This document shows, piece by piece, positions 53,885 through 63,742 of a stretch of 64,000 bases of DNA; the stretch's first letter is position 1, and the number at the start of each line of letters is the position of its first letter. Origin of the DNA: Limisphaera sp026417315 (GTDB lineage: Bacteria; Verrucomicrobiota; Verrucomicrobiia; Limisphaerales; Limisphaeraceae); assembly GCF_049537125.1 (NCBI RefSeq), contig NZ_JBMVQY010000001.1:992001-1056000 (forward strand), given 5' to 3'. The translations under genes and the position numbers were made by a program. The notes beneath the pieces were generated by a model. That model had not been told where the DNA came from, searched no databases, and saw nothing but the letters and a program-made list of their open reading frames with translations.

Positions 53885-55951
53885 ATGAACATACGGTGGA
53901 CCTGCGTTGCCTTCGGACTGACCGGAGCTCTGGCCACAGCCTCCCCCGAAGCTCCCGGCTCTCTTCAAGCCCAGGGCCTGACCCCCCGCGACGTCGCCAG
54001 AATTCAGCAAGTCACCGCTGCAAGCGCGTCCCCGAACGGCCACTGGATTGCCTTTCTTCGACAGGTGCCGCGCGACCTCGAGCAGGATCCGGACGGCCCT
54101 GCGTGGTCCGAGCTGTGGGTGTATGACACTGACACGGGTCGCGAGCGACCCTTCGTCACCGGCCGCGTGGACCTGAGCCAGATCGACTGGACGCCCGACA
54201 GCCGGCACATCGCCTTTCTGGCCAAGCGCGGTGACGACAAGCACAAGGCCCTCTATCTGATCCCCATCGACGGCGGGGAGGCACGGAAGGCCATCGAGCT
54301 CAAGAGCGACCTTGCCACTTATGCACTTGCGCCGGACGCCCACCGGGTGGCCGTGGTGGCCGCCGAGCCGGAACCCGAAACCCGCAAAAAGCAGAAGGAC
54401 AAGGGATTCAACCAGGAGGTCTTCGAGGAGGACTGGCGTTATGCGCGTCTGTGGATCCTCACCCTGTTCGCAGACACCCGGGGAAGTTCCCCGTTGCCTC
54501 TGGAGGGTCACGTGCACCAGGTCGAATGGCGGCCGGGCCACGAGCAACTCGCCGTGAGCCTGGCACCAACGCCTGCCGTGGATGATTCGTATGTGCGGCA
54601 GCGGATCCGCATCATCGACGCACGCACCGGCGACGTCCTCGTGCGGGTGGACAATCCGGGCAAGCTCCGACGGTTTCGATGGAGCCCGGAGGGCCGGCGC
54701 CTGGTCATGATCGCGGCGCAGGACCAACACGATCCATCGCCCGGCCGGCTCATGGAGGTCGATCTACAAACCGGCTCCTTCCGCGATCTGATTCCGGATT
54801 ACGCCGGACAGGTGGAGGACTGCGCGTGGGTCGCCGAGGATCGCCTGCTCGCTCTTTGTAGTGAGGGAGTTCGTTCCGTCATTTACGATTTGCGGTGGGA
54901 CGGGCCCCGGGTTCACCGCGAGCGGCGACTCGGTCCCGAGGGGCCGGTTTTTGACACGATCTCGTGTGGCGGCGAGAAGCCCCTGGTGGCCCTGGTGGGC
55001 AGCAGCCCGGTCCATCCGGCCGAGCTTTTTCTTCTCAATGCCGGGGAGGCGACCGCACGCCGGGTCACGGACGGCAACCCGTGGCTCGCCGAACGCCGGT
55101 TGGCTCGACAGGAAGTCGTCAGTTGGAACGCCCGCGACGGTTTGGAGCTGGAGGGTATCCTGATCCGTCCCCTGGAGGACGCGGGCACACCGGTACCTCT
55201 GATTCTCTCGGTTCATGGTGGACCCGAGGCCCACGTGCGCCACGGATGGCTGACAAGCTACAGTTTACCCGGCCAGGTCGCCGCAGCGCGCGGCATGGCG
55301 GTGTTTTATCCCAATTATCGGGGCAGCACCGGGCGGGGCGTGGCTTTCTCCAAGCTTGGCCAGGGAGATGCCGCCGGTCGTGAGTTTGACGACCTGATCG
55401 ACGCGGTGGACCATCTCATTCGAATCGGAGTGGCCGACTCGAATCGCGTGGGGGTCACGGGAGGATCGTACGGAGGCTACGCCACTGCCTGGTGTGTCAC
55501 GCGCTACTCCGAGCGATTCGCCGCGGGCGTCATGTTCGTGGGCATCAGTGACAAGGTCTCCAAGGTCGGCACCACGGACATTCCCGATGAGGAATATCTG
55601 GTGCATGCGCTGCGCCGGCCGTGGGAACAGTGGGCATTCCTCCTGGAACGCAGCCCGATCTATCACGCCGGTAACTGCCGTACACCCCTGTTGATCCTTC
55701 ATGGCAAAGACGATCCGCGGGTGCACGTCAGCCAATCGCTGGAAATGTATCGCCACCTCAAACTGCGGAGCCGGGCCCCGGTCCGGCTGGTGTTGTATCC
55801 CGGCGAAGGACACGGCAACCGGCGCGCCGCTTCCCGGTACGATTATCACCTGCGCATGCTGGGCTGGTTCGAACATTACCTGCAGGGTCCCGGAGGCAAT
55901 CCTCCGTCTTGGGAGCTCTCATACGACCTCGTCGAGATCAAAGAGCCGTGA
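53885..55951 (+). CDS. Secreted S9 family prolyl oligopeptidase
   Basis: A 688-residue serine peptidase. Signal peptide MNIRWTCVAFGLTGALATASP, then a seven-bladed propeller (residues ~40-410; blades such as ASASPNGHWIAFLRQVP and DWTPDSRHIAFLAKRGD) and an alpha/beta hydrolase domain. The nucleophile Ser528 is in TGGSYGGYAT, the Asp in HGKDDPRVH near 609, and the His in GEGHGNRR near 643. It is closest in layout to dipeptidyl/acylaminoacyl peptidases. It degrades peptides in the periplasm or outside. The ATG at 53885 fits the signal peptide; a GTG nine codons earlier is a poorer start. Confidence 0.92.
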   Translation: MNIRWTCVAFGLTGALATASPEAPGSLQAQGLTPRDVARIQQVTAASASPNGHWIAFLRQVPRDLEQDPDGPAWSELWVYDTDTGRERPFVTGRVDLSQIDWTPDSRHIAFLAKRGDDKHKALYLIPIDGGEARKAIELKSDLATYALAPDAHRVAVVAAEPEPETRKKQKDKGFNQEVFEEDWRYARLWILTLFADTRGSSPLPLEGHVHQVEWRPGHEQLAVSLAPTPAVDDSYVRQRIRIIDARTGDVLVRVDNPGKLRRFRWSPEGRRLVMIAAQDQHDPSPGRLMEVDLQTGSFRDLIPDYAGQVEDCAWVAEDRLLALCSEGVRSVIYDLRWDGPRVHRERRLGPEGPVFDTISCGGEKPLVALVGSSPVHPAELFLLNAGEATARRVTDGNPWLAERRLARQEVVSWNARDGLELEGILIRPLEDAGTPVPLILSVHGGPEAHVRHGWLTSYSLPGQVAAARGMAVFYPNYRGSTGRGVAFSKLGQGDAAGREFDDLIDAVDHLIRIGVADSNRVGVTGGSYGGYATAWCVTRYSERFAAGVMFVGISDKVSKVGTTDIPDEEYLVHALRRPWEQWAFLLERSPIYHAGNCRTPLLILHGKDDPRVHVSQSLEMYRHLKLRSRAPVRLVLYPGEGHGNRRAASRYDYHLRMLGWFEHYLQGPGGNPPSWELSYDLVEIKEP

Positions 55952-56568
55952 AACCCGCGTTCGTGGCCATGCACACGCTTCCTGTTCCCTTCCGATAAAC
56001 GCACGAAGCCGAACGATGTCCTCCACGCCCGGGTTCCGAGCTGCTGGAATTCCAGCCCCCGGCAGTCCCCGTCGCGGGGCCGCTCGAACCTCAGCAGAGT
56101 CTGTAGCACTACGGGCTCATGGCCGGGAGCCCCTCGACGTGCATGTCGCAGAGCATGACCAATTCATCCCCTTCCGCGTCGCAAGCGTAGGCAGTTGGCC
56201 GGATTAGTGCCCTCCATTGTCCGGCGGCTGGCGCTTGCTTGGCCTCCGGGGCGGGGCAGGCCCTCGTGGACGGCTGGCTGCGCAGCGTTTCGCCAGGGCA
56301 TCGGCATGAGCTCGCGCGGCTCCGCTCTTGCGCATTAGCGTTACAAAGTTACGTAAGCCGGGTCTGTGCGCGGCGCCGCCAATGGTCGTACGACACGAAT
56401 CTCCTTCGGGAAACCACTGTTTTTGGAAAGCCCGGCGGTTCTGCGGAGCAGGCCCAGGACCTCTCGAGAGGCCCGCGGCACGGGATTGGAACAGCCCGAT
56501 TCTGCACATGCCGCTTGCAGGTCGTTGATCTGGAGGGGCAATTCCCCGACCGAAGCTGTTTTTTTCCG

Positions 56569-56592
56569 TACCCTGCCAGCGCCGGCAGGGTA
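56569..56592. repeat. Perfect inverted repeat (hairpin) in gene-poor region
   Basis: TACCCTGCC (56569-56577) and GGCAGGGTA (56584-56592) are perfect complements with a six-base loop. A T7 tract lies just 5' on the plus strand, so it does not form a standard terminator in either direction. It could be part of a structured RNA or a protein-binding site. Confidence 0.6.
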
Positions 56593-57899
56593 TCTGCCAA
56601 ACCCAATTGGCCGAAACGACAACGAGCGCAACCCATGGCACAAGGGGGCCGCGTTGCGCCATCGGCGCGCCCTTGGGCCGTCAACCGTTCTTTGCTGGAG
56701 TATCGAGAGAATGCCCCGTTCTGCCGGATCCGCCCCGTGAGCAAGCGCGCCTCGCCGGAATCGAGGGATCCGTGCTCGAAACAAAGCTTCCGTACCCAGC
56801 GTGTGACCAGAGACTCCGTTTCCACATTGGGCCTTTAGGCGCCCGCAGGAGCCCCTCCAGCCCATACTGTGGCGTTCTTCATTCCGGGCCGTGCATCTTG
56901 GGAACGTGTCGACCCCGAGTACTTGAAACGCGTGGAGTCATTGCCAGCCGGCGATATTTCATGGATCGGCGTTGGGGCTCCAGCCCGGACTGCTTGACTC
57001 ACCGGAGCGCCGTCTCGAACGCGCGGGCCGAAAAGTTGTTCTCCGGGAGCAGCGAATCTCGGAACCCTGGCTGCTCTCTGGAGATCGCCAGGCAAGCCCT
57101 GGACCGGTCTCGCACGTTTCGCAATGCGGAAAAAATCCCCGGTCGGCGATCGTGCGGCCCTTTCGCCAGTCGCGCCGGCTGGTTTTTGGTTCGCGGGTTC
57201 CGACGCGTTGATACTCCGGAATGCCGGGCCACCCCCGATCGTCGACAAGGGAACCCAGGTACTGCCCCGAGACTGTAGCTGTCGGATTCAGCGTGCCTTC
57301 GCGCGCCAGTGGGCCGTTGAAGAAGCTCCAGACCACCAAGAACGCTTTCGCACGCCGTTGATTCCCAAAGCCCGTTTCTCGAAGCAACACGTCTTCTTTC
57401 AGAAGCTCGAGCCGACCCGGTGGTTTCTTCTTTCGGCCGAAGGTTCGCCGCGCAGGGTATTGGCCACCGGGACCTCGAGGGATTGCGGAGTCACAGATGC
57501 CCAGGAGAGGCGAGCCGTGCCGAACGAATCGTGTTCGCTGCCGACTCCCTACGCCCCAAAGTTTTTCACGCGATAAAAAGCTGGCAAGTCGCTGCAACGG
57601 TGCCTTCGAGAGTGGGATTTCCTGCGGACCCATTCCTTGTGACAGGGCGGTCCACGGCTTTGGGGCTTTTGCAACCGGGGGGCCAGGGCGGTTCACCCTC
57701 GAGAAATCGCAACCTTCCCTACCGATAGGAATTCCGGCTGCGAACAGATTCCAAGGGCTCAAAGCGAGCGATGTTCGTCGGTCCCGGTTTTCCGGACCAC
57801 GGCTCACTTTGACCTCGAACGGAGCGCGTGCCACCGGACAGGCGCACGACCGAAACAAGGAATCCGATCTCAAATCCCGGGGCCGCGCAGAAACGAACC

Positions 57900-57932
57900 G
57901 GGGTCGGGCCCGCCTCTCGCCGACCCGACCCC
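57900..57932 (-). terminator. Possible terminator of the Ig-PA14 protein gene
   Basis: GGGGTCGGG (57900-57908) pairs with CCCGACCCC (57924-57932) across a 15-base loop, 49 bases past the stop of the minus-strand gene. The minus-strand sequence following the stem is only moderately T-rich (GGTTCGTTTCTG), so function is uncertain. Confidence 0.4.
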
Positions 57933-57980
57933 GCGTAACCTGTTAGCGGCTGGTTTGGGAGACCGGCTTACTCGCCGCGC

Positions 57981-60900
57981 CTACCGCACCACCCGGAAGT
58001 ACTTGGCCGTGCCCGTGATCGGAATCACCGCCGGATTGGCCGTCGTCTCCGTCGTCCAAACCGCTCCCGGCCCGAGCACCGGACTGCTCTCCAGCCGCCC
58101 ACCGGCCGGACTCCACGAGATCACCACATTGTCGCCCTGCCGCCCCACCGTCAGCACCGGCGGCTCCACCGGCGCAGGCTCGGCCATGTACCCGATCACA
58201 TTCCCGGTCAGCAGCGGCGCATCGCCATCCACCGGATCGTTCTCATTCATCAGCTTGAAGGTGACGGCCAGGTTGTCCCCACCGCCGCCTTCCCGCTGGA
58301 TCGCCTCGATGTAATAACGCCGACCGGCTTCCAAGCGGATGCCTTGGGCATACGGATAATTGGCCCCACCGTCCGGCGTGAACTGGTCCGAACGACGCTG
58401 GCTGGCATTATTGCCAGACACCCACATGCGGGCGTCGTTCCAGTCACGCTGGTGCGCCACCCACACCTTGGCCGCCGGCTGATCGCTGTTGGTGCTGATG
58501 AACAGCCGGCTCTCGTCATCCGAACTGATGAAGAACACATAGTCGCCGGTCTGGGGCGGGATGAAGAACCCGCTCACCCGACGTGTGAAGTTGTCGGCGA
58601 TATTCGTGCGCGACTCGAAGATGGTCCAGTTACTGACGACCGTCGGGAACCCAACGTTCCCGTACAGCACGTCATCGAAGCTTGCGCCGACAAAGAACTC
58701 TTCTTTGACCTGGCCCGGCACGAAGACCGTGTCGGTCAGGACCGTCACCGTGGCCACCTGGCTGGTCACCGATCCGTACTGCGACAGCGTGACCACGCAG
58801 TCGAACGTCGCCCCGTTGTCGTTGGTCGAGGTGACGAAGGAGTACACGGTGCTGGTGGCGTTGGCGATCGGCTGGCCGTTGCGCCGCCACTGATAGGTGG
58901 GCGGATAAATCGCATCCGTGGCCACCCCAATGGTGAAGACCGCCGGATGCCAGGCGCGCACCGTGGTGTTCTGCGGCTGTTGCGTGATGCTCAACGAGGT
59001 GGGCGCCGGCAGTTTCAGCCCGATCACGTTGCCCCGCAGATTCGACGGGGTCCCATCCGTAGGCGCCGGCTCGCCATACAGCGTGTAGTAAACGGCGATA
59101 TTATCTCCACCGCCGCCCTCGTGCTGCACGGCCTCGATGTAGTAACGTTGTCCTGCCGTCAACGGGATGCCGCCCTGGCCGGGCATGCTCCCGTCCGGGG
59201 CCACGAAGGTATCCGAGTTGCGTTGGGTGACATTGAGCCCGGACTGCCATGCACGGGTTCCATTCCACGAGCTCTGCTGTGCAATCAGCCGCTTGTTGGC
59301 CTCGTTTTCGTCCGTGCTCAGGAACAGGTCGCTGTCGTCATCGGAGGACAGGTAAAACACATACCGACCGGTCGTCGGCGGTACGAACCACGTGCTCAAC
59401 CGCTGGACGTAGTTGTCCGCCCAGTCGGTCACGTCAAAAGCGGTGATGAAGTCGCGAATATTCGGAGGTCCGGCCTGACCATTCTCGACCATCACGCGGG
59501 TGACGGAACTGTTGTTCGGACCCCAAACTTCACGTCGGACGATGCCCGTGATGAAAACCGATTGATGAACCGTCAACGTAGCCTCGTCGCTGGTCACGGT
59601 CAATCCCGTGCCGGGGATGCTGACCACGCAACGATACCGGGCACCGTTGTCCGCGATGTTGGCGGTCATGGTCAGCGTGGGTCCGGTGCGTCCGGGGATG
59701 TCCACGCCGTTGCGCTGCCACTGGTACGCGGGCGTGAGCTCCGCGTCCGTCGAGACCTCCACGCTGAACGTCACATCCAGGCCCTCCCACTGCGTCACCG
59801 ACTGCGGCTGCCGCGTGATCGTCAGCGTCGTCGGCGTCCACGTCAGCATCCGAATGACGCCATTCGTCAGGTTCGAAGGTTCGCCATCCACCGGGTCACT
59901 CGAACTTTTGAGGATGAAGTAAACGCCCAGATTGTCTCCGCCACCGCCTTCCCGATGAACGGCTTCGATCCAGTACTTCTGCCCCGCCACCAACGGAATG
60001 CCCGCGTTGTACGGCTGGTTCATGCCACCGTCCGGACTCCAGGTGTCGGAGCGCTTCTGCGACCAGGCGATCGCACTGCCACCGCCGCCGTGAGTGATCC
60101 AGTTGTTCCGGCCCGACCAACCCTCCTGTTGGGCGATCAGGCGTTTGCTGGCCGGGCTGGCGTTGGTGCCCAGATACAGGTCGGCATCATCGTCCGCAGC
60201 GATGAAAAACACATAGTCCCCCGTGACCGGCGGCACGAACAGTCCACTGATCCGGCTGGCGTAGTTGTCGGCAAAGTTCTGGGGACCATCGAACGCGGTC
60301 AGAGCCCGAATCTGTGCCGGTCGGCCATGAGCACCACTTCGGATCCCGAACAGGCTCACGCCCGGATAGTACTCCCACTTGAGCATGCCAACGATTTCCG
60401 TGGGGGCCTGCACAGTGAGCGTGGCCACGGTGCTCGTCACGGAGGCGCTGCCCAGCACGGCCCGGCAATAGATCTGGGCATTGTTGTCCTCGGGCGCCAC
60501 CACGAACGAATACGTCGGCCCGGTAGCGTTGGCAATCGGCTGACCGTTCTTGAACCACTGGTAATCGCCGACACCCAGGGAGCCGTTGGCAATCGCCGCG
60601 TTGGTGGCCTGGAAGGTCAGAGTGACAGTCGTATGGGAGTAAACCGTCTGATTCTGCAAATCGCGGACAACCTGGAGATTCGGAGCGGCCGGGGACACGG
60701 TCACGCTCAGGTCCGACACGGTGGCCGTGCCCAAGTCGGCATTGTTATGGGCGGTCACGGCGACGCCCACCAGGACCCGCCCGGGGAAGGGCTGACCGAA
60801 TCCGAACTGGGTGCTGGCGGTGTCAATGTCGGCATACTTGGTCCAGTTGACCCCGTCGGTGCCGTACCACATGGTGATCACGCTGCCCTGACGCGTCAGG

Positions 60901-61367
60901 CGAAGCCAAGTGTTGGGATAAGTGGGGGCAACCGTCTGGTTGAAGGTATTCCAATCAGCATCCCCTCCACGCGATGCGCGCCATTGAGGAGCCACCTGAT
61001 TCTGGCCCGCGCTACGCGTGGTCATGGCGGCGATGAACGGGTCCGGACCCTGCGGCAAGCCGCTGGCATCCGGAACACGAACCATCAGTTCGCATTTCGT
61101 CCACCAGTCCGGCCCTTGCAGATCGTGGACCCTTATCTTCGCATCCCACGAATGCCCATCCACGGTGGTGTAAACATAGTAAAACTGGTCTGAGGTACCC
61201 CAAATATCAGCCCCACCGCCGGTGACGGTCATTTGGCCGGGAGGGGTACCCGTGTGGGAGCCCGGAATGCCCGGATTACCTACATCTTGGCCGGTCCAAG
61301 TTTGGGCTCCGGCCGTGAGCGCCACCAAGAGGGAGGAGACAGCCCAGAGTTTGTGCGTCGGTTTCAT
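57981..61367 (-). CDS. Secreted protein with three tandem Ig-like/PA14-like modules
   Basis: A 1,128-residue protein. Signal peptide residues 1-22 (MKPTHKLWAVSSLLVALTAGAQ). Residues ~23-200 form a concanavalin-like/DUF1349-type domain (WWTKCELMVRVPDASG, WLRLTRQGSVITMWYGTDGVNWT). Then come three repeats of ~270 residues, each an Ig-like domain ending in VATLTV or similar, followed by a PA14-like domain: DYVFFIAADDDADLYLG, YVFYLSSDDDSDLFLS and YVFFISSDDESRLFIS. Each PA14 unit ends EGGGGDNL/I. The C-terminus reads SPVLGPGAVWTTETT to YFRVVR. It probably binds carbohydrate at the surface. ATG 61365-61367 fits the signal peptide; an upstream in-frame codon does not. Confidence 0.85.
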   Translation of the reverse strand: MKPTHKLWAVSSLLVALTAGAQTWTGQDVGNPGIPGSHTGTPPGQMTVTGGGADIWGTSDQFYYVYTTVDGHSWDAKIRVHDLQGPDWWTKCELMVRVPDASGLPQGPDPFIAAMTTRSAGQNQVAPQWRASRGGDADWNTFNQTVAPTYPNTWLRLTRQGSVITMWYGTDGVNWTKYADIDTASTQFGFGQPFPGRVLVGVAVTAHNNADLGTATVSDLSVTVSPAAPNLQVVRDLQNQTVYSHTTVTLTFQATNAAIANGSLGVGDYQWFKNGQPIANATGPTYSFVVAPEDNNAQIYCRAVLGSASVTSTVATLTVQAPTEIVGMLKWEYYPGVSLFGIRSGAHGRPAQIRALTAFDGPQNFADNYASRISGLFVPPVTGDYVFFIAADDDADLYLGTNASPASKRLIAQQEGWSGRNNWITHGGGGSAIAWSQKRSDTWSPDGGMNQPYNAGIPLVAGQKYWIEAVHREGGGGDNLGVYFILKSSSDPVDGEPSNLTNGVIRMLTWTPTTLTITRQPQSVTQWEGLDVTFSVEVSTDAELTPAYQWQRNGVDIPGRTGPTLTMTANIADNGARYRCVVSIPGTGLTVTSDEATLTVHQSVFITGIVRREVWGPNNSSVTRVMVENGQAGPPNIRDFITAFDVTDWADNYVQRLSTWFVPPTTGRYVFYLSSDDDSDLFLSTDENEANKRLIAQQSSWNGTRAWQSGLNVTQRNSDTFVAPDGSMPGQGGIPLTAGQRYYIEAVQHEGGGGDNIAVYYTLYGEPAPTDGTPSNLRGNVIGLKLPAPTSLSITQQPQNTTVRAWHPAVFTIGVATDAIYPPTYQWRRNGQPIANATSTVYSFVTSTNDNGATFDCVVTLSQYGSVTSQVATVTVLTDTVFVPGQVKEEFFVGASFDDVLYGNVGFPTVVSNWTIFESRTNIADNFTRRVSGFFIPPQTGDYVFFISSDDESRLFISTNSDQPAAKVWVAHQRDWNDARMWVSGNNASQRRSDQFTPDGGANYPYAQGIRLEAGRRYYIEAIQREGGGGDNLAVTFKLMNENDPVDGDAPLLTGNVIGYMAEPAPVEPPVLTVGRQGDNVVISWSPAGGRLESSPVLGPGAVWTTETTANPAVIPITGTAKYFRVVR

Positions 61368-61716
61368 AGGTCCACACCACTGCGCGTCAGGTTTCGTTGA
61401 TCCGCGCATTCTCGTCAGGGTTTGGTTGTTGGTTCGGGTTATGGCCCAACTGGGTCTTACCAGATTCCAGATCTCGAACCGACCGAACGAAGCACAGAAC
61501 CGCCCTGTCGCGGCCCTGCACTCGACTCAGTTGGATCGGGATCTGTTCACGTCCAGACTTTTCGCCCCGCCACCGGAAATTGTCAACTGCAATTTTGCAA
61601 AAATCTCTTCTACCCTTTGGTGCCATGCTGCAGGGAGAACGAGGATCCAAAAGCGAGGACCCTTGCGTTCACACACTCCTCGACCCGCTTCTCGGAAGGC
61701 CGTTGCCGATGCCCTC
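61368..61716. other. 349-base intergenic region
   Basis: It lies between the ribH stop and the Ig-PA14 gene start, so it should carry the latter's promoter. TTGACA is present on the minus strand at 61581-61586, but no good -10 follows at proper distance. Nothing else is recognised. Confidence 0.4.
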
Positions 61717-62205
61717 TCATTGGGCCGGCTTCGATCCCTCCAAGCGCTTGACCAGGCGTGCCATTTGAAGGGCGGTTTGGGCGGCTTCCAGACCCCGGTT
61801 GTAGCGCCGGTCCAGGCACCGGCGCTGCGCCTGCGCCTCGTTCTCCAGCAACAACACCTCGTGAATCACCGGCAGCCCGTGCCGCAACCCCACCTGCATC
61901 AGCCCGTCCGTGACCGCCCGGCCGATCAGCTCTGCATGCATCGTCTCGCCCCGCAAAATCACCCCCAGACACACAATGGCCGCCGGCCGCCGGCCCAACC
62001 CACCCCGCGCCACCAATTCCGCCCCCAACACGATCTCATAGGCCCCCGGCACCCGGACCACCGTCACCTCTGCCCCTGCTGCCTCCAACTGCGCCCGCGC
62101 CGCCCCCACCATCCCCTCCACATACCGCCGGTTGTACCGCGAGGCCACGATGACATACCACCCCCCGGCCCCCCGCACCCGTGCTGCTTGCCGCCTGCGC
62201 AACAT
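61717..62205 (-). CDS. ribH: 6,7-dimethyl-8-ribityllumazine synthase
   Basis: A 162-residue protein of the lumazine synthase family, which condenses 3,4-dihydroxy-2-butanone 4-phosphate with the pyrimidine precursor to form the riboflavin precursor. VIVASRYNRRYVEGMV (near 17-32) is strand 1 with the substrate-binding aromatic; RVPGAYEIVLGAE and VCLGVILRGETMHAELIG carry the substrate-binding motifs and His. The C-terminal half, LPVIHEVLLLENEAQAQRRCLD, differs from the canonical GVLTxxTxEQA. Start ATG 62203-62205; it follows ribBA by 15 bases on the same strand, so both are one riboflavin operon. Confidence 0.85.
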   Translation of the reverse strand: MLRRRQAARVRGAGGWYVIVASRYNRRYVEGMVGAARAQLEAAGAEVTVVRVPGAYEIVLGAELVARGGLGRRPAAIVCLGVILRGETMHAELIGRAVTDGLMQVGLRHGLPVIHEVLLLENEAQAQRRCLDRRYNRGLEAAQTALQMARLVKRLEGSKPAQ

Positions 62206-62220
62206 CCCCGCCCCCTCCCC

Positions 62221-63423
62221 TCAGAGCCAGTGGCCCATCTTCTGCCGCTTGGTCCGCAAATACCCCGCATTGTGCGGATTGGCTCCCACCCGCAGCGGAA
62301 TCTGCTCCACCACCTCCAACCCGTAGCCCTCCAGGCCCACCAGCTTCTTCGGATTGTTCGTCAACAACCGAATCGTCCGCAGCCCCAAATCCACCAAAAT
62401 CTGCGCCCCCAACCCGTACTCCCGCAAATCCATCGGATAGCCCAGCCGCGCATTGGCCTCCACCGTGTCCAACCCCTCCTGCTCCTGCAACCGATACGCC
62501 CGAATCTTGCCCTCCAACCCAATGCCCCGCCCCTCCTGGCGCATGTACACCAACACCCCGCAGCCCTCCTGCGCAATCCGCTCCATCGCCGCCCGCAACT
62601 GCGGCCCACAGTCACACCGCAACGACCCAAACACATCCCCCGTCAAACACTCACTGTGCACCCGCACCAACACCCCCTGCCGCCCCGCCACCTCCCCCAT
62701 CACCAACGCCACATGATGCTGCCCGTCCAGCCGCGACCGGTACAAATGCAGCTGAAACCGCCCCAGCTGCGTCGGCAACCCCACCGTCTCCACCCGCTCG
62801 ATCAACTTCTCCCGCCGCCGCCGATACTCGATCAAATCCGCTATCGTGCACAGCTTCAGTCGATGCCGCCGCGCAAACCGCCGCAACTGCCCCAGCCGCA
62901 TCATCCGCCCCTGCTCGTTCATGATCTCGCAGATCACCGCCACCGGCCGCAGCCCCGCCAAACGCGCCAAATCCACCGCCGCCTCCGTGTGCCCCGCCCG
63001 CTGCAACACCCCCCCGGGCTTGGCCCGCAACGGAAACACATGCCCCGGCCGCACCAAATCCTCCGGCACCGCCGTCGGATCGGCCAGCACCTGAATCGTC
63101 CGAGCCCGATCCGCCGCACTGATCCCCGTCGTAATGCCCCGGGCCGCATCCACACTGACCTGAAAATCCGTCCGAAAACTGTCCCGATTCTCCCGCACCA
63201 TGCTGTCAATGCCCAGCTGCTGCAGCCGCTCGGCCGTCGTCGGCACGCAAATCAACCCCCGCCCGTACTTGGCCATGAAATTGACCGCCTCCGGCGTCAC
63301 AAACTGCGCCGCCATCACCAGATCCCCCTCGTTCTCCCGGTCCGCATCGTCCACCACAATGACCATGCGCCCCCGGCGCAAATCCGCCAACACCGACTCA
63401 ATCGTGTCAAAACCACCCTGCAT
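62221..63423 (-). CDS. ribBA: Bifunctional DHBP synthase/GTP cyclohydrolase II
   Basis: A 400-residue fusion. The N-terminal RibB half has IVVDDADRENEGDLVMAA (about residues 21-38) with the metal/substrate Glu and Asp residues, TGISAADRA, and RPGHVFPLRAKPGGVLQRAGHTEA. The C-terminal RibA half has VRVHSECLTGDVFGSLRCDCGPQL, with the zinc-binding Cys triplet, MRQEGRGIGL, and LLTNNPKKLVGL. It makes 3,4-dihydroxy-2-butanone 4-phosphate and 2,5-diamino-6-ribosylaminopyrimidinone phosphate from ribulose 5-phosphate and GTP. ATG 63421-63423 (MQGGFDTIES) is preferred over a longer frame. Confidence 0.94.
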   Translation of the reverse strand: MQGGFDTIESVLADLRRGRMVIVVDDADRENEGDLVMAAQFVTPEAVNFMAKYGRGLICVPTTAERLQQLGIDSMVRENRDSFRTDFQVSVDAARGITTGISAADRARTIQVLADPTAVPEDLVRPGHVFPLRAKPGGVLQRAGHTEAAVDLARLAGLRPVAVICEIMNEQGRMMRLGQLRRFARRHRLKLCTIADLIEYRRRREKLIERVETVGLPTQLGRFQLHLYRSRLDGQHHVALVMGEVAGRQGVLVRVHSECLTGDVFGSLRCDCGPQLRAAMERIAQEGCGVLVYMRQEGRGIGLEGKIRAYRLQEQEGLDTVEANARLGYPMDLREYGLGAQILVDLGLRTIRLLTNNPKKLVGLEGYGLEVVEQIPLRVGANPHNAGYLRTKRQKMGHWL

Positions 63424-63742
63424 ACCCACCCCCAAAGTACCCCACCCCTCCCGCTTGACCAGCGACAAAACAGCCTGCAGCCGCAGCGCCGCGTCGATTT
63501 CGAACAGCCGCCGGGCTCTTTACCCGGGGGAGCGCGACACGCGGGACAGGCGGGTGTAAACCGCCGGGCATTCTGTCGGAGACTCTGCCGGCGTGGATTC
63601 CACCCGGTGGGTTGCGGAGGACGTTGTCCTTTGAGCGGCTGCGGGTCGGGCGCCCAGTGGCAGGCAGGCGCTGGCGGGAGGGCTTCGCTCACCAGGGCCG
63701 CGGTGCCTTGCCGGGGGGCCGCCCCTGGCGTATTGTCGCGCA
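63424..63742. other. 319-base intergenic region
   Basis: Between ribBA (minus) and the last partial gene (plus). It should contain both promoters. I looked for an FMN (RFN) riboswitch and do not see its conserved P2-P6 pattern. Frames here are patternless. Confidence 0.45.

Larger units (their letters stand above)
55952..57980. other. 2.03-kb gene-poor region
   Basis: No frame on either strand over this stretch shows recognisable domain, signal peptide or repeat. The longest open frames overlap one another in several phases, which is the pattern of high-GC noncoding DNA. It contains a perfect 9-bp hairpin at 56569-56592 and a terminator-like hairpin at 57900-57932. It may be decayed sequence or hold an unrecognised RNA. 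Confidence 0.5.

Noticed and set aside
56569..56592. Hairpin as a Rho-independent terminator
   Set aside because: The T-tract is 5' of the stem on the plus strand and gives an A-tract on the minus strand, so neither direction fits.
57981..61367. Repeated DNA blocks as a CRISPR array
   Set aside because: They are long, in frame, and encode PA14/Ig domains; there are no short direct repeats with unique spacers.
61581..61586. TTGACA as promoter of the Ig-PA14 gene
   Set aside because: No acceptable -10 at 16-18 bases, and it is more than 200 bases upstream of the start.
63424..63742. Possible FMN riboswitch upstream of ribBA
   Set aside because: A GGTGGAATCCACGCCGG stretch on the minus strand vaguely recalls the RFN core, but the remaining conserved helices and the AGNCCGGAUG-like element are missing.
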